From the NCBI GenBank assembly GCA_012837565.1, contig DUQY01000251.1, positions 1 to 18,160 on the forward strand: DNA of 18,160 nucleotides, written 5' to 3'. Shown here in pieces: positions 7,474 through 14,168 of the stretch. Made by a program: the position numbers and the translations under genes. A model generated the notes under the pieces. It saw only the letters and a program-made list of their open reading frames with translations. It was not told the origin of the DNA and made no database searches. The stretch comes from Bacteroidales bacterium. GTDB lineage: Bacteria > Bacteroidota > Bacteroidia > Bacteroidales > P3. Within the stretch, counting starts at the first letter, position 1. Each line of letters begins with the position of its first letter.

Positions 7474-8115
7474 ATGAAAAACATCAAAAAAGGCATAACA
7501 TTAATTGCCCTATTTTCATTCATTTCCATGTTCTCATTTCTTAATGCACAAACCAGCAAAGAAAAAGAGCTACGAACCATTTACGATGCCCAAATGACAT
7601 CAATAGACGGAGAAAACATAAACTTCTCTGATTACAAAGGCAAACTAATGCTGATAGTCAACACAGCCAGCAAATGCGGATTTACCGACAACTACAAAGG
7701 CTTAGAAGAACTACATAGAAAATATGCCGACAAAGGATTAGTAGTGCTTGGGTTCCCTTGCAACCAATTCCAAGGACAAGAGCCAGGCAAGAATGAAGAG
7801 ATAAAAGAATTCTGCACCCAAAATTACGGCGTAAGCTTTCAGATGTTTGAAAAGACAGATGTAAACGGTAAAGAAACCCCACCCCTATACACCTACTTGA
7901 AAGCAAAAGCCCCATTCAGAGGCTTTAAGAACCAAGAAGTAGGCAATCAACTAATGGGACTACTTAAAAAATACCAACCAGAATACGCAGAAGGCAACGA
8001 AATAAAATGGAACTTCACCAAGTTTATAGTATCCCAAGACGGAAAAACAATAACAAGATACGAAACCCCAACCACCATCGAAGAGCTAGAAAAAGACATA
8101 ATTAAAATGTTATAA
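7474..8115 (+). CDS. Glutathione peroxidase family thiol peroxidase with signal peptide
   Basis: A 213-residue paralogue of the preceding peroxidase with an N-terminal export signal: a basic MKNIKKG start, a hydrophobic stretch to about residue 23 and a cleavage site after LNA (residue 25). The mature enzyme keeps peroxidatic Cys68 (NTASKCGFT), Cys96 (GFPCNQF), Gln102 and resolving-type Cys114, plus KWNFTKF. All are offset by exactly 32 residues from the neighbour with no indel across the core. It is therefore the exported member of a tandem pair and probably draws electrons from the lipoprotein thioredoxin of the same operon (inference). The last gene before the strong terminator at 8205-8248. 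Confidence 0.92.
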   Translation: MKNIKKGITLIALFSFISMFSFLNAQTSKEKELRTIYDAQMTSIDGENINFSDYKGKLMLIVNTASKCGFTDNYKGLEELHRKYADKGLVVLGFPCNQFQGQEPGKNEEIKEFCTQNYGVSFQMFEKTDVNGKETPPLYTYLKAKAPFRGFKNQEVGNQLMGLLKKYQPEYAEGNEIKWNFTKFIVSQDGKTITRYETPTTIEELEKDIIKML

Positions 8116-8145
8116 ATCTTCAGAATAAGGAGTAGATCTTTGTGA

Positions 8146-8187
8146 AAAAAGGTGGGATATAAATTTAAAAAGGTGGGATATAAATTT
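8146..8187 (+). repeat. Perfect tandem duplication of a 21-bp unit
   Basis: Bases 8146-8166 are repeated exactly and without a gap at 8167-8187. Each copy has the core GGTGGGATATAAATTT preceded by five As. The units lie 30 bases after the second peroxidase gene and just before the terminator. Each copy's AAAGGTGG can pair with CCACCTTT at 8197-8204. Confidence 0.9.
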
Positions 8188-8204
8188 GAAAAGACGCCAC
8201 CTTT
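8169..8204 (+). other. 8-bp hairpin upstream of the terminator
   Basis: AAAGGTGG at 8169-8176 (second tandem unit) pairs perfectly with CCACCTTT at 8197-8204 across a 20-base loop. The first unit's copy at 8148-8155 is an alternative partner for the same right arm. The hairpin abuts the terminator stem directly and could protect the mRNA 3' end or switch structure; no function is proven. Confidence 0.4.
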
Positions 8205-8248
8205 ATGAAACGCAGTTTTAATTTCTTGAAACTGCGTTTCATTTTTTT
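8205..8248 (+). terminator. Strong rho-independent terminator of the redox operon
   Basis: A perfect 14-bp stem: left arm 8205-8218 (ATGAAACGCAGTTT), 10-base loop, right arm 8229-8242 (AAACTGCGTTTCAT), followed by an uninterrupted T-tract to 8248. On the opposite strand the stem is not followed by Ts, so it acts for plus-strand transcripts only and closes the operon that begins at 2656. Confidence 0.88.
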
Positions 8249-8291
8249 AAAACAGCGTTTCAGTAAATTATTACAGCGTTTTAATTTTGCA
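8229..8291 (+). repeat. Three degenerate tandem copies of a second 21-bp unit
   Basis: GCGTTTCA occurs at 8234-8241 and 8255-8262 and GCGTTT at 8276-8281, each exactly 21 bases apart. This defines units 8229-8249, 8250-8270 and 8271-8291. Units one and two agree at most positions (AAAC-n-GCGTTTCA, ending TTA); the third is more decayed. The first unit doubles as the right arm of the terminator, and its inverted copy forms the left arm. Confidence 0.65.
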
Positions 8292-8406
8292 TCCTAACTC
8301 TTCACCCTTTTCATTATAATAAATGCTCTCTAAACTTGCCAAAGCTCATTGTTTGCTAATAAGTTATATCATCATTTACCTACAAGTAATCCTAAAACCG
8401 CATGCA
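8292..8406. other. Intergenic DNA without recognisable features
   Basis: AT-rich sequence between the repeat block and the possible lipoprotein ORF. I see no plausible gene, promoter or stable hairpin here. If the 8407-8598 ORF is not real, the unassigned gap extends from 8292 to 8584. Confidence 0.5.
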
Positions 8407-8598
8407 TTAGTTCTGATTTACGGGCTTATCATCGTCTTTGTCTTCACACGAATTAAATAAGAATGCTCCCAATGCTACTAATAACCTGTTAAATATTTTA
8501 GGCTTAGGAATATAATTTATTGGACTAATGAATGAAGGTGAAGCTTTTGGGTTTAGGTTGTGTTTTGTGTATGAAAGCTTTACTTTAAATTTTATCAA
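8407..8598 (-). CDS. Possible small surface lipoprotein, start codon uncertain or lost
   Basis: A 63-codon frame downstream of the sigma-factor gene on the same strand. Its second half looks like a lipoprotein: a basic n-region (KPKIFNR, residues 32-38), hydrophobic LLVALGAFLF (39-48), a lipobox-like FNSC with Cys51, then the acidic tail EDKDDDK. Acidic residues straight after the lipid-bearing cysteine are the known surface-export signal of Bacteroidota lipoproteins. The frame has no ATG or GTG. The first usable codon is TTG at 8598, inside the end of the sigma gene, and gives an unlikely 30-residue extension. A better-placed initiator would be codon 30, which reads ATT at 8511-8509. It may be a non-standard start, or a gene whose ATG has mutated. 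I do not recognise a family. A chance ORF remains possible. Confidence 0.35.
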   Translation of the reverse strand: MIKFKVKLSYTKHNLNPKASPSFISPINYIPKPKIFNRLLVALGAFLFNSCEDKDDDKPVNQN

Positions 8599-9196
8599 TC
8601 GAGTTCTTCATTATGTTGTAGAGGAATTCTCTTGCTCTAAAGAGCTTGGCTTTGACTGTGCCTAAGGGTATTTCGAGCTTCTCTGCAATTTCTTCATAGG
8701 ATAATTCGTCGAAGTAGCGTAGTTCTACTAGGGTGCGGTAGTGGGGTTTTAGTCTTGAGACTACTTCTCGCATTAATAGTATCTTTTGTTTTTCTATGAT
8801 TTTCTCTTCTGGGTCGAGGGTTTCGGATGCTATGTTTATACCTACTTCTTCGCCATCGATATTGGTGTAGAGGTTGTCTATGGATACTGTCTTGGCTTTT
8901 TTCTTACGTATGAAGTCTATGCAGTTGTTGGTTGCTATGCGAAATAGCCAAGTTGAGAATGCGTAGTCGGGAGTATACTGTTGTAGTGACTTAAATGCTT
9001 TTCCGAAGGCTTCGAGGGTTAGGTCGTCGGCATCTACTGCTGAATTGGTCATCTTAAGGAGCATGTAGTAGATTGGCTCTCTGTAAGTATTGAGCAGGTC
9101 AGCATAAGCCCTCTGATCTCCCTCGTCTCGTGCCAAACACACAAGCTGGTAGTCTCTTAATGCTTTTTCTGTAAGTTGTGATGCTAATACTTCCAT
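8585..9196 (-). CDS. RNA polymerase sigma-70 family factor (ECF-like)
   Basis: A 203-residue sigma factor with only regions 2 and 4, as in ECF sigma factors. Region 2 covers about residues 25-100: LLNTYREPIYYMLLKMT, then DADDLTLEAFGKAF, then the -10-recognition helix around FSTWLFRIATNNCIDFIRKKK. A linker is followed by region 4 (about 140-198), with LVELRYFDELSYEEIAEKLEIPLGTVK as the DNA-binding helix-turn-helix. No anti-sigma gene is adjacent. Its ATG lies inside the 3' end of the glycosyltransferase gene (13-base overlap in another frame), so its translation is probably coupled to that gene. Its regulon is unknown; control of envelope functions is only a guess from the neighbour. Confidence 0.9.
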   Translation of the reverse strand: MEVLASQLTEKALRDYQLVCLARDEGDQRAYADLLNTYREPIYYMLLKMTNSAVDADDLTLEAFGKAFKSLQQYTPDYAFSTWLFRIATNNCIDFIRKKKAKTVSIDNLYTNIDGEEVGINIASETLDPEEKIIEKQKILLMREVVSRLKPHYRTLVELRYFDELSYEEIAEKLEIPLGTVKAKLFRAREFLYNIMKNSIDKI

Positions 9197-10323
9197 TTAT
9201 CCCTTTTTGTTAGTAACGAACTAATTCTTATTATAGTATTGAATGGCAGAAATATGATTTCGTATAGTGGTGAAAGAAATGCTACTTGTTTGGTGCCTAA
9301 TTTACGTGAGGTTTTGAAGTAGATTATGATTTGTATTGTGTATTTTATGATTAATGCCATTACTGCGTACTGCCATGGAAACTTGTATATTATGCATATT
9401 GCTATTAGGGAATATAATAAGAATGTGGTGATTGGCATTAGGGATACTGTGAGTTTGTCTTTTAGCTTGAAAAAGGATAGGCTTCTATAGTTTCTCTTCT
9501 TTTGTATCATCCATTCGTAGTACTTTTCTTTTGGTGCAGTTTGGCTTATGGAGTCTTTTGTAAGTACTACTTTGGTGTTTTTGGAGTGGGCATATTTATT
9601 TACAAAGACTTGATCCTCGCCCACCGGTATATTGTATTGGGGTATGAAGCCATTGACTGCAAAAAACATCTTCTTGGTGAAGGCTAGGTTTTTGCCTGTT
9701 CCAATATATGGGTTTTTAAGTATTGCATTGCCAAGGTAGTTCATTGAGGAGGTTTGGTGCTCGTATTGTATTAGGCTGCTGATGAAGGTGTTTTTGGATT
9801 CGTAGATTGAGTGTCCTATTACCATTTGAGTTTTGGGCTCAAAGCCTTTTACCATTTCTGTTATCCAGTTATAGCCACAGGGCTGGGTGTCGGCTTCGGT
9901 TAGGAGTATGATTTCGTTTTTGGCTGACTTTATGCCTATTGAAATGGGGTATTTCTTGCCTAAGAATCTATTTACGTTTTCGTATAGGTGAACTACATTG
10001 AGGTTGGGATAGATTTCTTGTAATACTCTTAATACATATTCAGATTCATCCCTTGATGCATCATTTACTACTACTACCTCGAAGTTTGGGTATTGTTGTT
10101 CTAATATAAAGGGTAGTCTTCTTTCGAGGTTATATGCGTCGTCCTTTGCACATATCACAACAGAGACTGAAGGGAAATGTTCTAATTCTTCTTTTGGTGA
10201 TTTGTGGAAGCAGATGCGACCATATACGATAATATAATACAATACTTGAAAAAGCACTAATGTTATTAAGCCTATTGCAAATATAATCGCTACTGTCTCA
10301 AACTGATATTCTAAAAAATCCAT
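9184..10323 (-). CDS. Membrane-anchored family 2 glycosyltransferase
   Basis: A 379-residue inner-membrane glycosyltransferase. A transmembrane helix near residues 10-34 precedes a GT-A catalytic domain: VSVVICAKDDAYNLE opens the nucleotide-sugar fold, VVVVNDASRDES holds the first conserved acidic site, LLTEADTQP resembles the metal-binding DxD region, GEDQVF gives the acceptor-activating ED, and QKKRNYRS stands where processive enzymes have QxxRW. Two or three hydrophobic segments follow at about 295-360. The arrangement is like polysaccharide synthases and glycan-elongating GT2 enzymes, so it probably builds an envelope or exported glycan; donor and acceptor are unknown. First gene of the minus-strand operon, divergent from tgt with about 100 bases between them. 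Confidence 0.88.
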   Translation of the reverse strand: MDFLEYQFETVAIIFAIGLITLVLFQVLYYIIVYGRICFHKSPKEELEHFPSVSVVICAKDDAYNLERRLPFILEQQYPNFEVVVVNDASRDESEYVLRVLQEIYPNLNVVHLYENVNRFLGKKYPISIGIKSAKNEIILLTEADTQPCGYNWITEMVKGFEPKTQMVIGHSIYESKNTFISSLIQYEHQTSSMNYLGNAILKNPYIGTGKNLAFTKKMFFAVNGFIPQYNIPVGEDQVFVNKYAHSKNTKVVLTKDSISQTAPKEKYYEWMIQKKRNYRSLSFFKLKDKLTVSLMPITTFLLYSLIAICIIYKFPWQYAVMALIIKYTIQIIIYFKTSRKLGTKQVAFLSPLYEIIFLPFNTIIRISSLLTKRDKWKY

Positions 10324-10347
10324 ATACCTTATTCATATAAAAACAGA

Positions 10348-10355
10348 CAAATATA
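10348..10355 (-). promoter_or_regulatory. Candidate -7 element for the glycosyltransferase-sigma operon
   Basis: Read on the minus strand, 10355-10348 is TATATTTG, a full match to TAnnTTTG, 25 bases before the glycosyltransferase ATG. No good TTTG lies 19-20 bases further upstream, so only half of the promoter is supported. It overlaps the -33 region of the divergent tgt promoter candidate. Confidence 0.35.
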
Positions 10356-10385
10356 TGATAAATTCGCATTTTAATAGTAATTTTG
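10354..10385 (+). promoter_or_regulatory. Candidate promoter for the tgt operon
   Basis: TAATTTTG at 10378-10385 matches TAnnTTTG. TATG at 10354-10357, exactly 20 bases upstream, matches the TTTG element at three of four bases. The ATG of tgt follows at 10424, leaving a leader of about 30 bases. It is the only convincing site ahead of the five-gene operon. Confidence 0.5.
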
Positions 10386-10423
10386 TCAGATTATTTCTAA
10401 ACATTTATTGTTAACAACTATTG

Positions 10424-11554
10424 ATGGAATTTACTATAGACACTATATCAAAGGATTGCAACGCCCGAGCTGGAAAGATTAAAACAGATCACGGTGATAT
10501 TCTAACTCCTATTTTTATGCCTGTGGGTACTGTTGGCTCGGTTAAGGCGGTTCATGCAGCGGAATTGACTAATGAAATAAAGGCTCAAATTATATTAGGG
10601 AATACTTACCACCTTTATCTTAGACCTGGCTTAGATATTATTCAAGCCTCTGGTGGTATTCAGAAGTTTAACTCTTGGAACAAACCTATGCTAACAGATA
10701 GTGGGGGCTTTCAGGTCTATTCCTTGGGTCATAACAGGAAGATTACTGATGAGGGTGCTGTTTTTCGCTCTCATATTGATGGAAGCAAGCATATTTTCAC
10801 TCCTGAGAATGTTATGGATACTCAAAGGGTTATTGGTGCTGATATTATTATGGCTTTTGACGAGTGCACTCCCTACCCTTGCGATTATCAATATGCGAGG
10901 AAATCAATGAATCTTACGCATTCTTGGTTAGAAAGATGTGTGAAAAAATTTAATGAGACGGAGCCTATTTATGGATATTCTCAATCGCTTTTTCCTATTG
11001 TTCAGGGTTCTGTTTATAAGGATTTGAGAAAGGAGAGCTGTGAGAGGATTGCCTCCTATGGACTTGAGGGAAATGCTATTGGTGGTCTTTCGGTTGGTGA
11101 GCCTATTGAGGATATGTATGAGCTAACTGACTTATGCTGTTCTATTTTGCCAAAGGATAAGCCAAGGTATTTGATGGGTGTTGGAACGCCTGCTAATATT
11201 TTGGAGTGTATTGATTTGGGTATTGATATGTTTGACTGCGTTATGCCTACAAGAAATGGTCGCAATGGTATGCTCTTTACATCGGAGGGGATAATTAATA
11301 TGAGAAATGAGAAATGGAAAAACGACTTCTCTCCTATTGACCCTAATGGTACTAGCTCGGTTGATACAATTTATTCTAAGGCATATTTGAGACATTTGTT
11401 TATTGCTAAGGAGATATTAGCTCTTCAGATTGCAAGCATTCATAATCTAGCTTTCTATATTTGGCTTGTGACAGAGGCTAGAAAACATATCGTTGCAGGT
11501 GATTATAGGGCATGGAAGACAATGATGGTTAAGAAGGTAACTAATAGGTTATAG
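10424..11554 (+). CDS. tgt: Queuine/preQ1 tRNA-guanine transglycosylase
   Basis: A 376-residue bacterial Tgt, which swaps guanine-34 of GUN-anticodon tRNAs for preQ1 in queuosine synthesis. The ATG at 10424 is preferred to an in-frame TTG at 10421. Catalytic and binding motifs are intact: Asp92 in TDSGGFQ, MAFDECTPYP, GNAIGGLSVGEP, and the nucleophile Asp271 in FDCVMPTRNGRNG. The zinc site is unusual: the family's C-x-C-x2-C is replaced by Gly309, Ser311 and Asp314, while the distal ligand His340 in SIHNL remains at the usual spacing of 26 residues. From memory, Bacteroides Tgt proteins show the same replacement, so this is probably a lineage trait and not decay. Followed after four bases by an lptF/G permease gene, a pairing common in this phylum. 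Confidence 0.96.
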   Translation: MEFTIDTISKDCNARAGKIKTDHGDILTPIFMPVGTVGSVKAVHAAELTNEIKAQIILGNTYHLYLRPGLDIIQASGGIQKFNSWNKPMLTDSGGFQVYSLGHNRKITDEGAVFRSHIDGSKHIFTPENVMDTQRVIGADIIMAFDECTPYPCDYQYARKSMNLTHSWLERCVKKFNETEPIYGYSQSLFPIVQGSVYKDLRKESCERIASYGLEGNAIGGLSVGEPIEDMYELTDLCCSILPKDKPRYLMGVGTPANILECIDLGIDMFDCVMPTRNGRNGMLFTSEGIINMRNEKWKNDFSPIDPNGTSSVDTIYSKAYLRHLFIAKEILALQIASIHNLAFYIWLVTEARKHIVAGDYRAWKTMMVKKVTNRL

Positions 11555-11558
11555 AAGC

Positions 11559-12638
11559 ATGTTGAAGAAAATTGATAAATATATTATAAAGCAATTGCTA
11601 GCTACTTTCTTTTTAGCTATTGCTCTTATTGTTTTAATTGTAATTGTGTTTGATATTTCTGAAAAGCTTGACGACTTCCTTGAGAAGAAAGCTCCGATAC
11701 AAGAAATTATCTTTACATATTACCTAAATTTTATCCCTTATTTCGTCAATCTATTTGGACATCTCTTCTTCTTTATTGCTGTTATTTTCTTAGCCTCCAA
11801 AATGTCTTCTAGGTCTGAAATTGTTGCTATTCTTAGCTCTGGCATTAGCTTCAAAAGGTTTTTAAGACCATTTATTTTGTCTTCTATTATTGTGGCTCTT
11901 CTCAATGTTTATCTGACTAATGTTCTTATTCCACAGGTTAATAAACCGAGGATTGAATTTGAGCAGACCTATTGGCGAAATCCTTATAAGAATTTGACTT
12001 TTAATATTCATGTTAAGACTGATTCTGTTAACCATGTTTATGTTCAGAGTTTTAATAATTTCAATCAAACGGGCTATCGTTTTACTAAGGAAACCTTCTG
12101 TGAGAAAGGAATTTGCAAGAAAATTACTGCTCAAAATATTGTTTATGATTCGATTAAGAAAAACTGGACTTTGATCGACTACAAGGTTAGGACTATTGAT
12201 GGGCTCAAAGAAAGCTTGGTTACGGGTGACAAGGCTGTTATGAACTTAGGAATTAAGCCAGAGGATTTCAATATTGTTACTGCTAAGGTTGAGACTATGA
12301 CTTTTACCGAACTTAATGATTTTATTGATAGTGAAACAAAAAGGGGGTCAAAGGATATTAACTTATATTTGATTGAAAAATACCAAAGATTATTTAATCC
12401 TCTTGCCTTTATCATACTAACTATTATTGGTGTTTCGTTATCTTCAAGACGAACAAGAGGGGGAACTGGTCTTAATCTTGCCTTTGGAATTACTATTGCT
12501 TTTAGCTTCATTATGATGATGAAAGTTACTTCTGTTTTTTCAACAAAAGGAAACCTACACCCTATTATTTCGGTTTTAATACCTATATTTGTATTTGCTA
12601 TAATTAGTGTGTTTCTGATTAAGAAAGCTCCAAAATAA
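11559..12638 (+). CDS. LptF/LptG family permease of the lipopolysaccharide export complex
   Basis: A 359-residue YjgP/YjgQ-family membrane protein. Three hydrophobic helices lie in the first ~125 residues (about 13-32, 55-80, 98-122), a beta-rich periplasmic domain follows (about 125-265), and three more helices follow to the C-terminus (about 275-293, 305-325, 333-355). This is the standard LptF/LptG topology, including the FNPLAF segment before the fourth helix. In the known pathway LptF and LptG form the inner-membrane channel that, with LptB ATPase, extracts lipopolysaccharide and passes it to LptC and LptA. Which of the two paralogues this is cannot be decided here. It starts four bases after tgt and precedes the GH3 gene by 22 bases. 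Confidence 0.9.
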   Translation: MLKKIDKYIIKQLLATFFLAIALIVLIVIVFDISEKLDDFLEKKAPIQEIIFTYYLNFIPYFVNLFGHLFFFIAVIFLASKMSSRSEIVAILSSGISFKRFLRPFILSSIIVALLNVYLTNVLIPQVNKPRIEFEQTYWRNPYKNLTFNIHVKTDSVNHVYVQSFNNFNQTGYRFTKETFCEKGICKKITAQNIVYDSIKKNWTLIDYKVRTIDGLKESLVTGDKAVMNLGIKPEDFNIVTAKVETMTFTELNDFIDSETKRGSKDINLYLIEKYQRLFNPLAFIILTIIGVSLSSRRTRGGTGLNLAFGITIAFSFIMMMKVTSVFSTKGNLHPIISVLIPIFVFAIISVFLIKKAPK

Positions 12639-12660
12639 TAAAAAAAAAACTGACTATGCT

Positions 12661-14157
12661 ATGATTGTAAATAAGTTAATGAACAAAATAATTAAGACAA
12701 GAATTCCTCAGATAGAGCATTTCATGAATAATCCTTTGGAAGTGCAAAACGAGGTTTTCGAAGATCTTATTTCATCAGCTAAGAATACTGTCTGGGGGAA
12801 GTTTTATGATTATAAATCGATTAAGAACTGGGAATCGTTTAACCAGAGGCTTCCTATAAATGATTATAACTCTTTGCTCCCTTTTTTCGAAAGAATTAGG
12901 AAGGGTGAAGAAAATCTACTTTGGTGTAGTGAGATTAAATGGTTTTCGAAGTCTGCTGGAACAACAGCAAGCAAGAGTAAGTTTATTCCTGTTAGTGAGG
13001 AAAGTCTTCAAGAATGCCATTATAAGGGAGGAAAAGATATGCTTGCATTATATATCAACAACCATGAAGATAGTCAGATTTTCTCTGGCAACTCCTTAGC
13101 TTTGGGTGGTTCGGCTCAAGAGAACGACTCTAATTCGGATATATTTGTAGGGGATGTTTCTGCAATATTAATTGATAATCTGCCTTATTGGGCTGAGTTT
13201 TTCCGTACTCCTAAAAAAGAAATTGCGCTTATGCCTGAATGGGAATCGAAGCTTGAAGTAATGGTTAGAGAGGTTTCGTCTTCCAATGTTGTTAGCCTTT
13301 CTGGGGTTCCGTCTTGGATGATGGTGCTTTTGAAAGGTGTTATTGATTATACGGGAAAGAGTATTCAAGAAGTGTGGCCTAACCTTGAGGCTTATTTCCA
13401 TGGGGGAGTTAATTTCAACCCTTATAGACAACAATATAGCAAGCTTTTGCCTGAAAATATTAATTATATGGAGACCTATAATGCATCGGAAGGTTTTTTT
13501 GGTCTTCAAGATAGCAAAAACCTAGATTCTCTTCTCTTGCTTTTAGACTATGGTGTTTACTATGAGTTTATTCCTTTTGATGAGTTAGGTACTAGCAATC
13601 CTAAAATAATTAATCTATCGATGGTTAAGAAAAACACCAATTATGCTATGATAATTTCTACTAATGGTGGTCTTTGGCGATATATGATTGGCGATACTAT
13701 TATGTTTACAGAGATTAAGCCTTTTAGATTTAAGATTACTGGCAGGACGACCAATTTTATTAATCTTTGTGGTGAAGAAGTTATTGCGGATAATTCGGAC
13801 AGGGCTATTCAAGTTGCTTGTGTTGCTACGGATGCAATAATTAGTGAATATACGGCAGGACCTTATTTGGGAGAGACTCGATATCATGAATGGGTTATTG
13901 AATTTGACAAAGAGCCTAATGACATGGATAAGTTCTCTGCAATACTAGATATAAGCCTTCAGGAGCTTAACTCCGATTATGAGGCTAAGAGATACAAGAA
14001 TATTATTCTACAAAAGCCAAAGATTAATGTGGTTGAAAAAGGAACTTTCTACAACTGGTTAAAGAACAAAGGAAAGCTTGGCGGACAAAACAAAATTCCA
14101 AGGCTTGCTAATAATAGAGAGTGTTTGGATGAGATTTTAAAATTGATAAATAAATAA
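12661..14157 (+). CDS. GH3 (auxin-responsive promoter) family acyl-adenylating enzyme
   Basis: A 498-residue protein of the GH3 superfamily, relatives of plant enzymes that adenylate carboxylic acids and join them to amino acids. The ATP-binding motif SKSAGTTASKSKFIP lies near residues 97-111. YNASEGFFG near 273 corresponds to the second nucleotide motif, and KITGRTTNFINLCGEE near 358-372 is the hinge region before the mobile C-terminal domain. Length is somewhat below plant GH3 (about 570-600) and typical of bacterial members. It is cytoplasmic with no signal. The acid and the acceptor are unknown; bacterial GH3 proteins are largely uncharacterised. It sits between the Lpt permease and sufE genes with 22- and 11-base gaps, so it is co-expressed with housekeeping genes. 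Confidence 0.88.
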   Translation: MIVNKLMNKIIKTRIPQIEHFMNNPLEVQNEVFEDLISSAKNTVWGKFYDYKSIKNWESFNQRLPINDYNSLLPFFERIRKGEENLLWCSEIKWFSKSAGTTASKSKFIPVSEESLQECHYKGGKDMLALYINNHEDSQIFSGNSLALGGSAQENDSNSDIFVGDVSAILIDNLPYWAEFFRTPKKEIALMPEWESKLEVMVREVSSSNVVSLSGVPSWMMVLLKGVIDYTGKSIQEVWPNLEAYFHGGVNFNPYRQQYSKLLPENINYMETYNASEGFFGLQDSKNLDSLLLLLDYGVYYEFIPFDELGTSNPKIINLSMVKKNTNYAMIISTNGGLWRYMIGDTIMFTEIKPFRFKITGRTTNFINLCGEEVIADNSDRAIQVACVATDAIISEYTAGPYLGETRYHEWVIEFDKEPNDMDKFSAILDISLQELNSDYEAKRYKNIILQKPKINVVEKGTFYNWLKNKGKLGGQNKIPRLANNRECLDEILKLINK

Positions 14158-14168
14158 TAAAATACAAG

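Noticed and set aside
8146..8291. CRISPR-like array.
   Set aside because: The 21-bp units are contiguous, without unique spacers, and no cas gene is present.
8407..8460. EDKDDDK in the small lipoprotein frame resembles an engineered epitope or enterokinase tag.
   Set aside because: It is not the tag sequence, and acidic residues right after a lipobox cysteine are normal in this phylum. Nothing else suggests vector DNA.
8100..8600. Replication origin at the right-hand skew switch (lagging-like to leading-like along the plus strand).
   Set aside because: No cluster of DnaA boxes (TTATCCACA-like) and no dnaA, dnaN or other origin neighbours. The skew is also G-rich again left of about 2.4 kb, which fits a local inverted segment better.
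9861..9870. DnaA-box-like TTATCCAGTT.
   Set aside because: A single imperfect match inside the glycosyltransferase coding sequence; expected by chance.
10421..10423. TTG at 10421 as the start of tgt.
   Set aside because: The ATG immediately downstream at 10424 is the normal initiator, and TTG would add only one residue.
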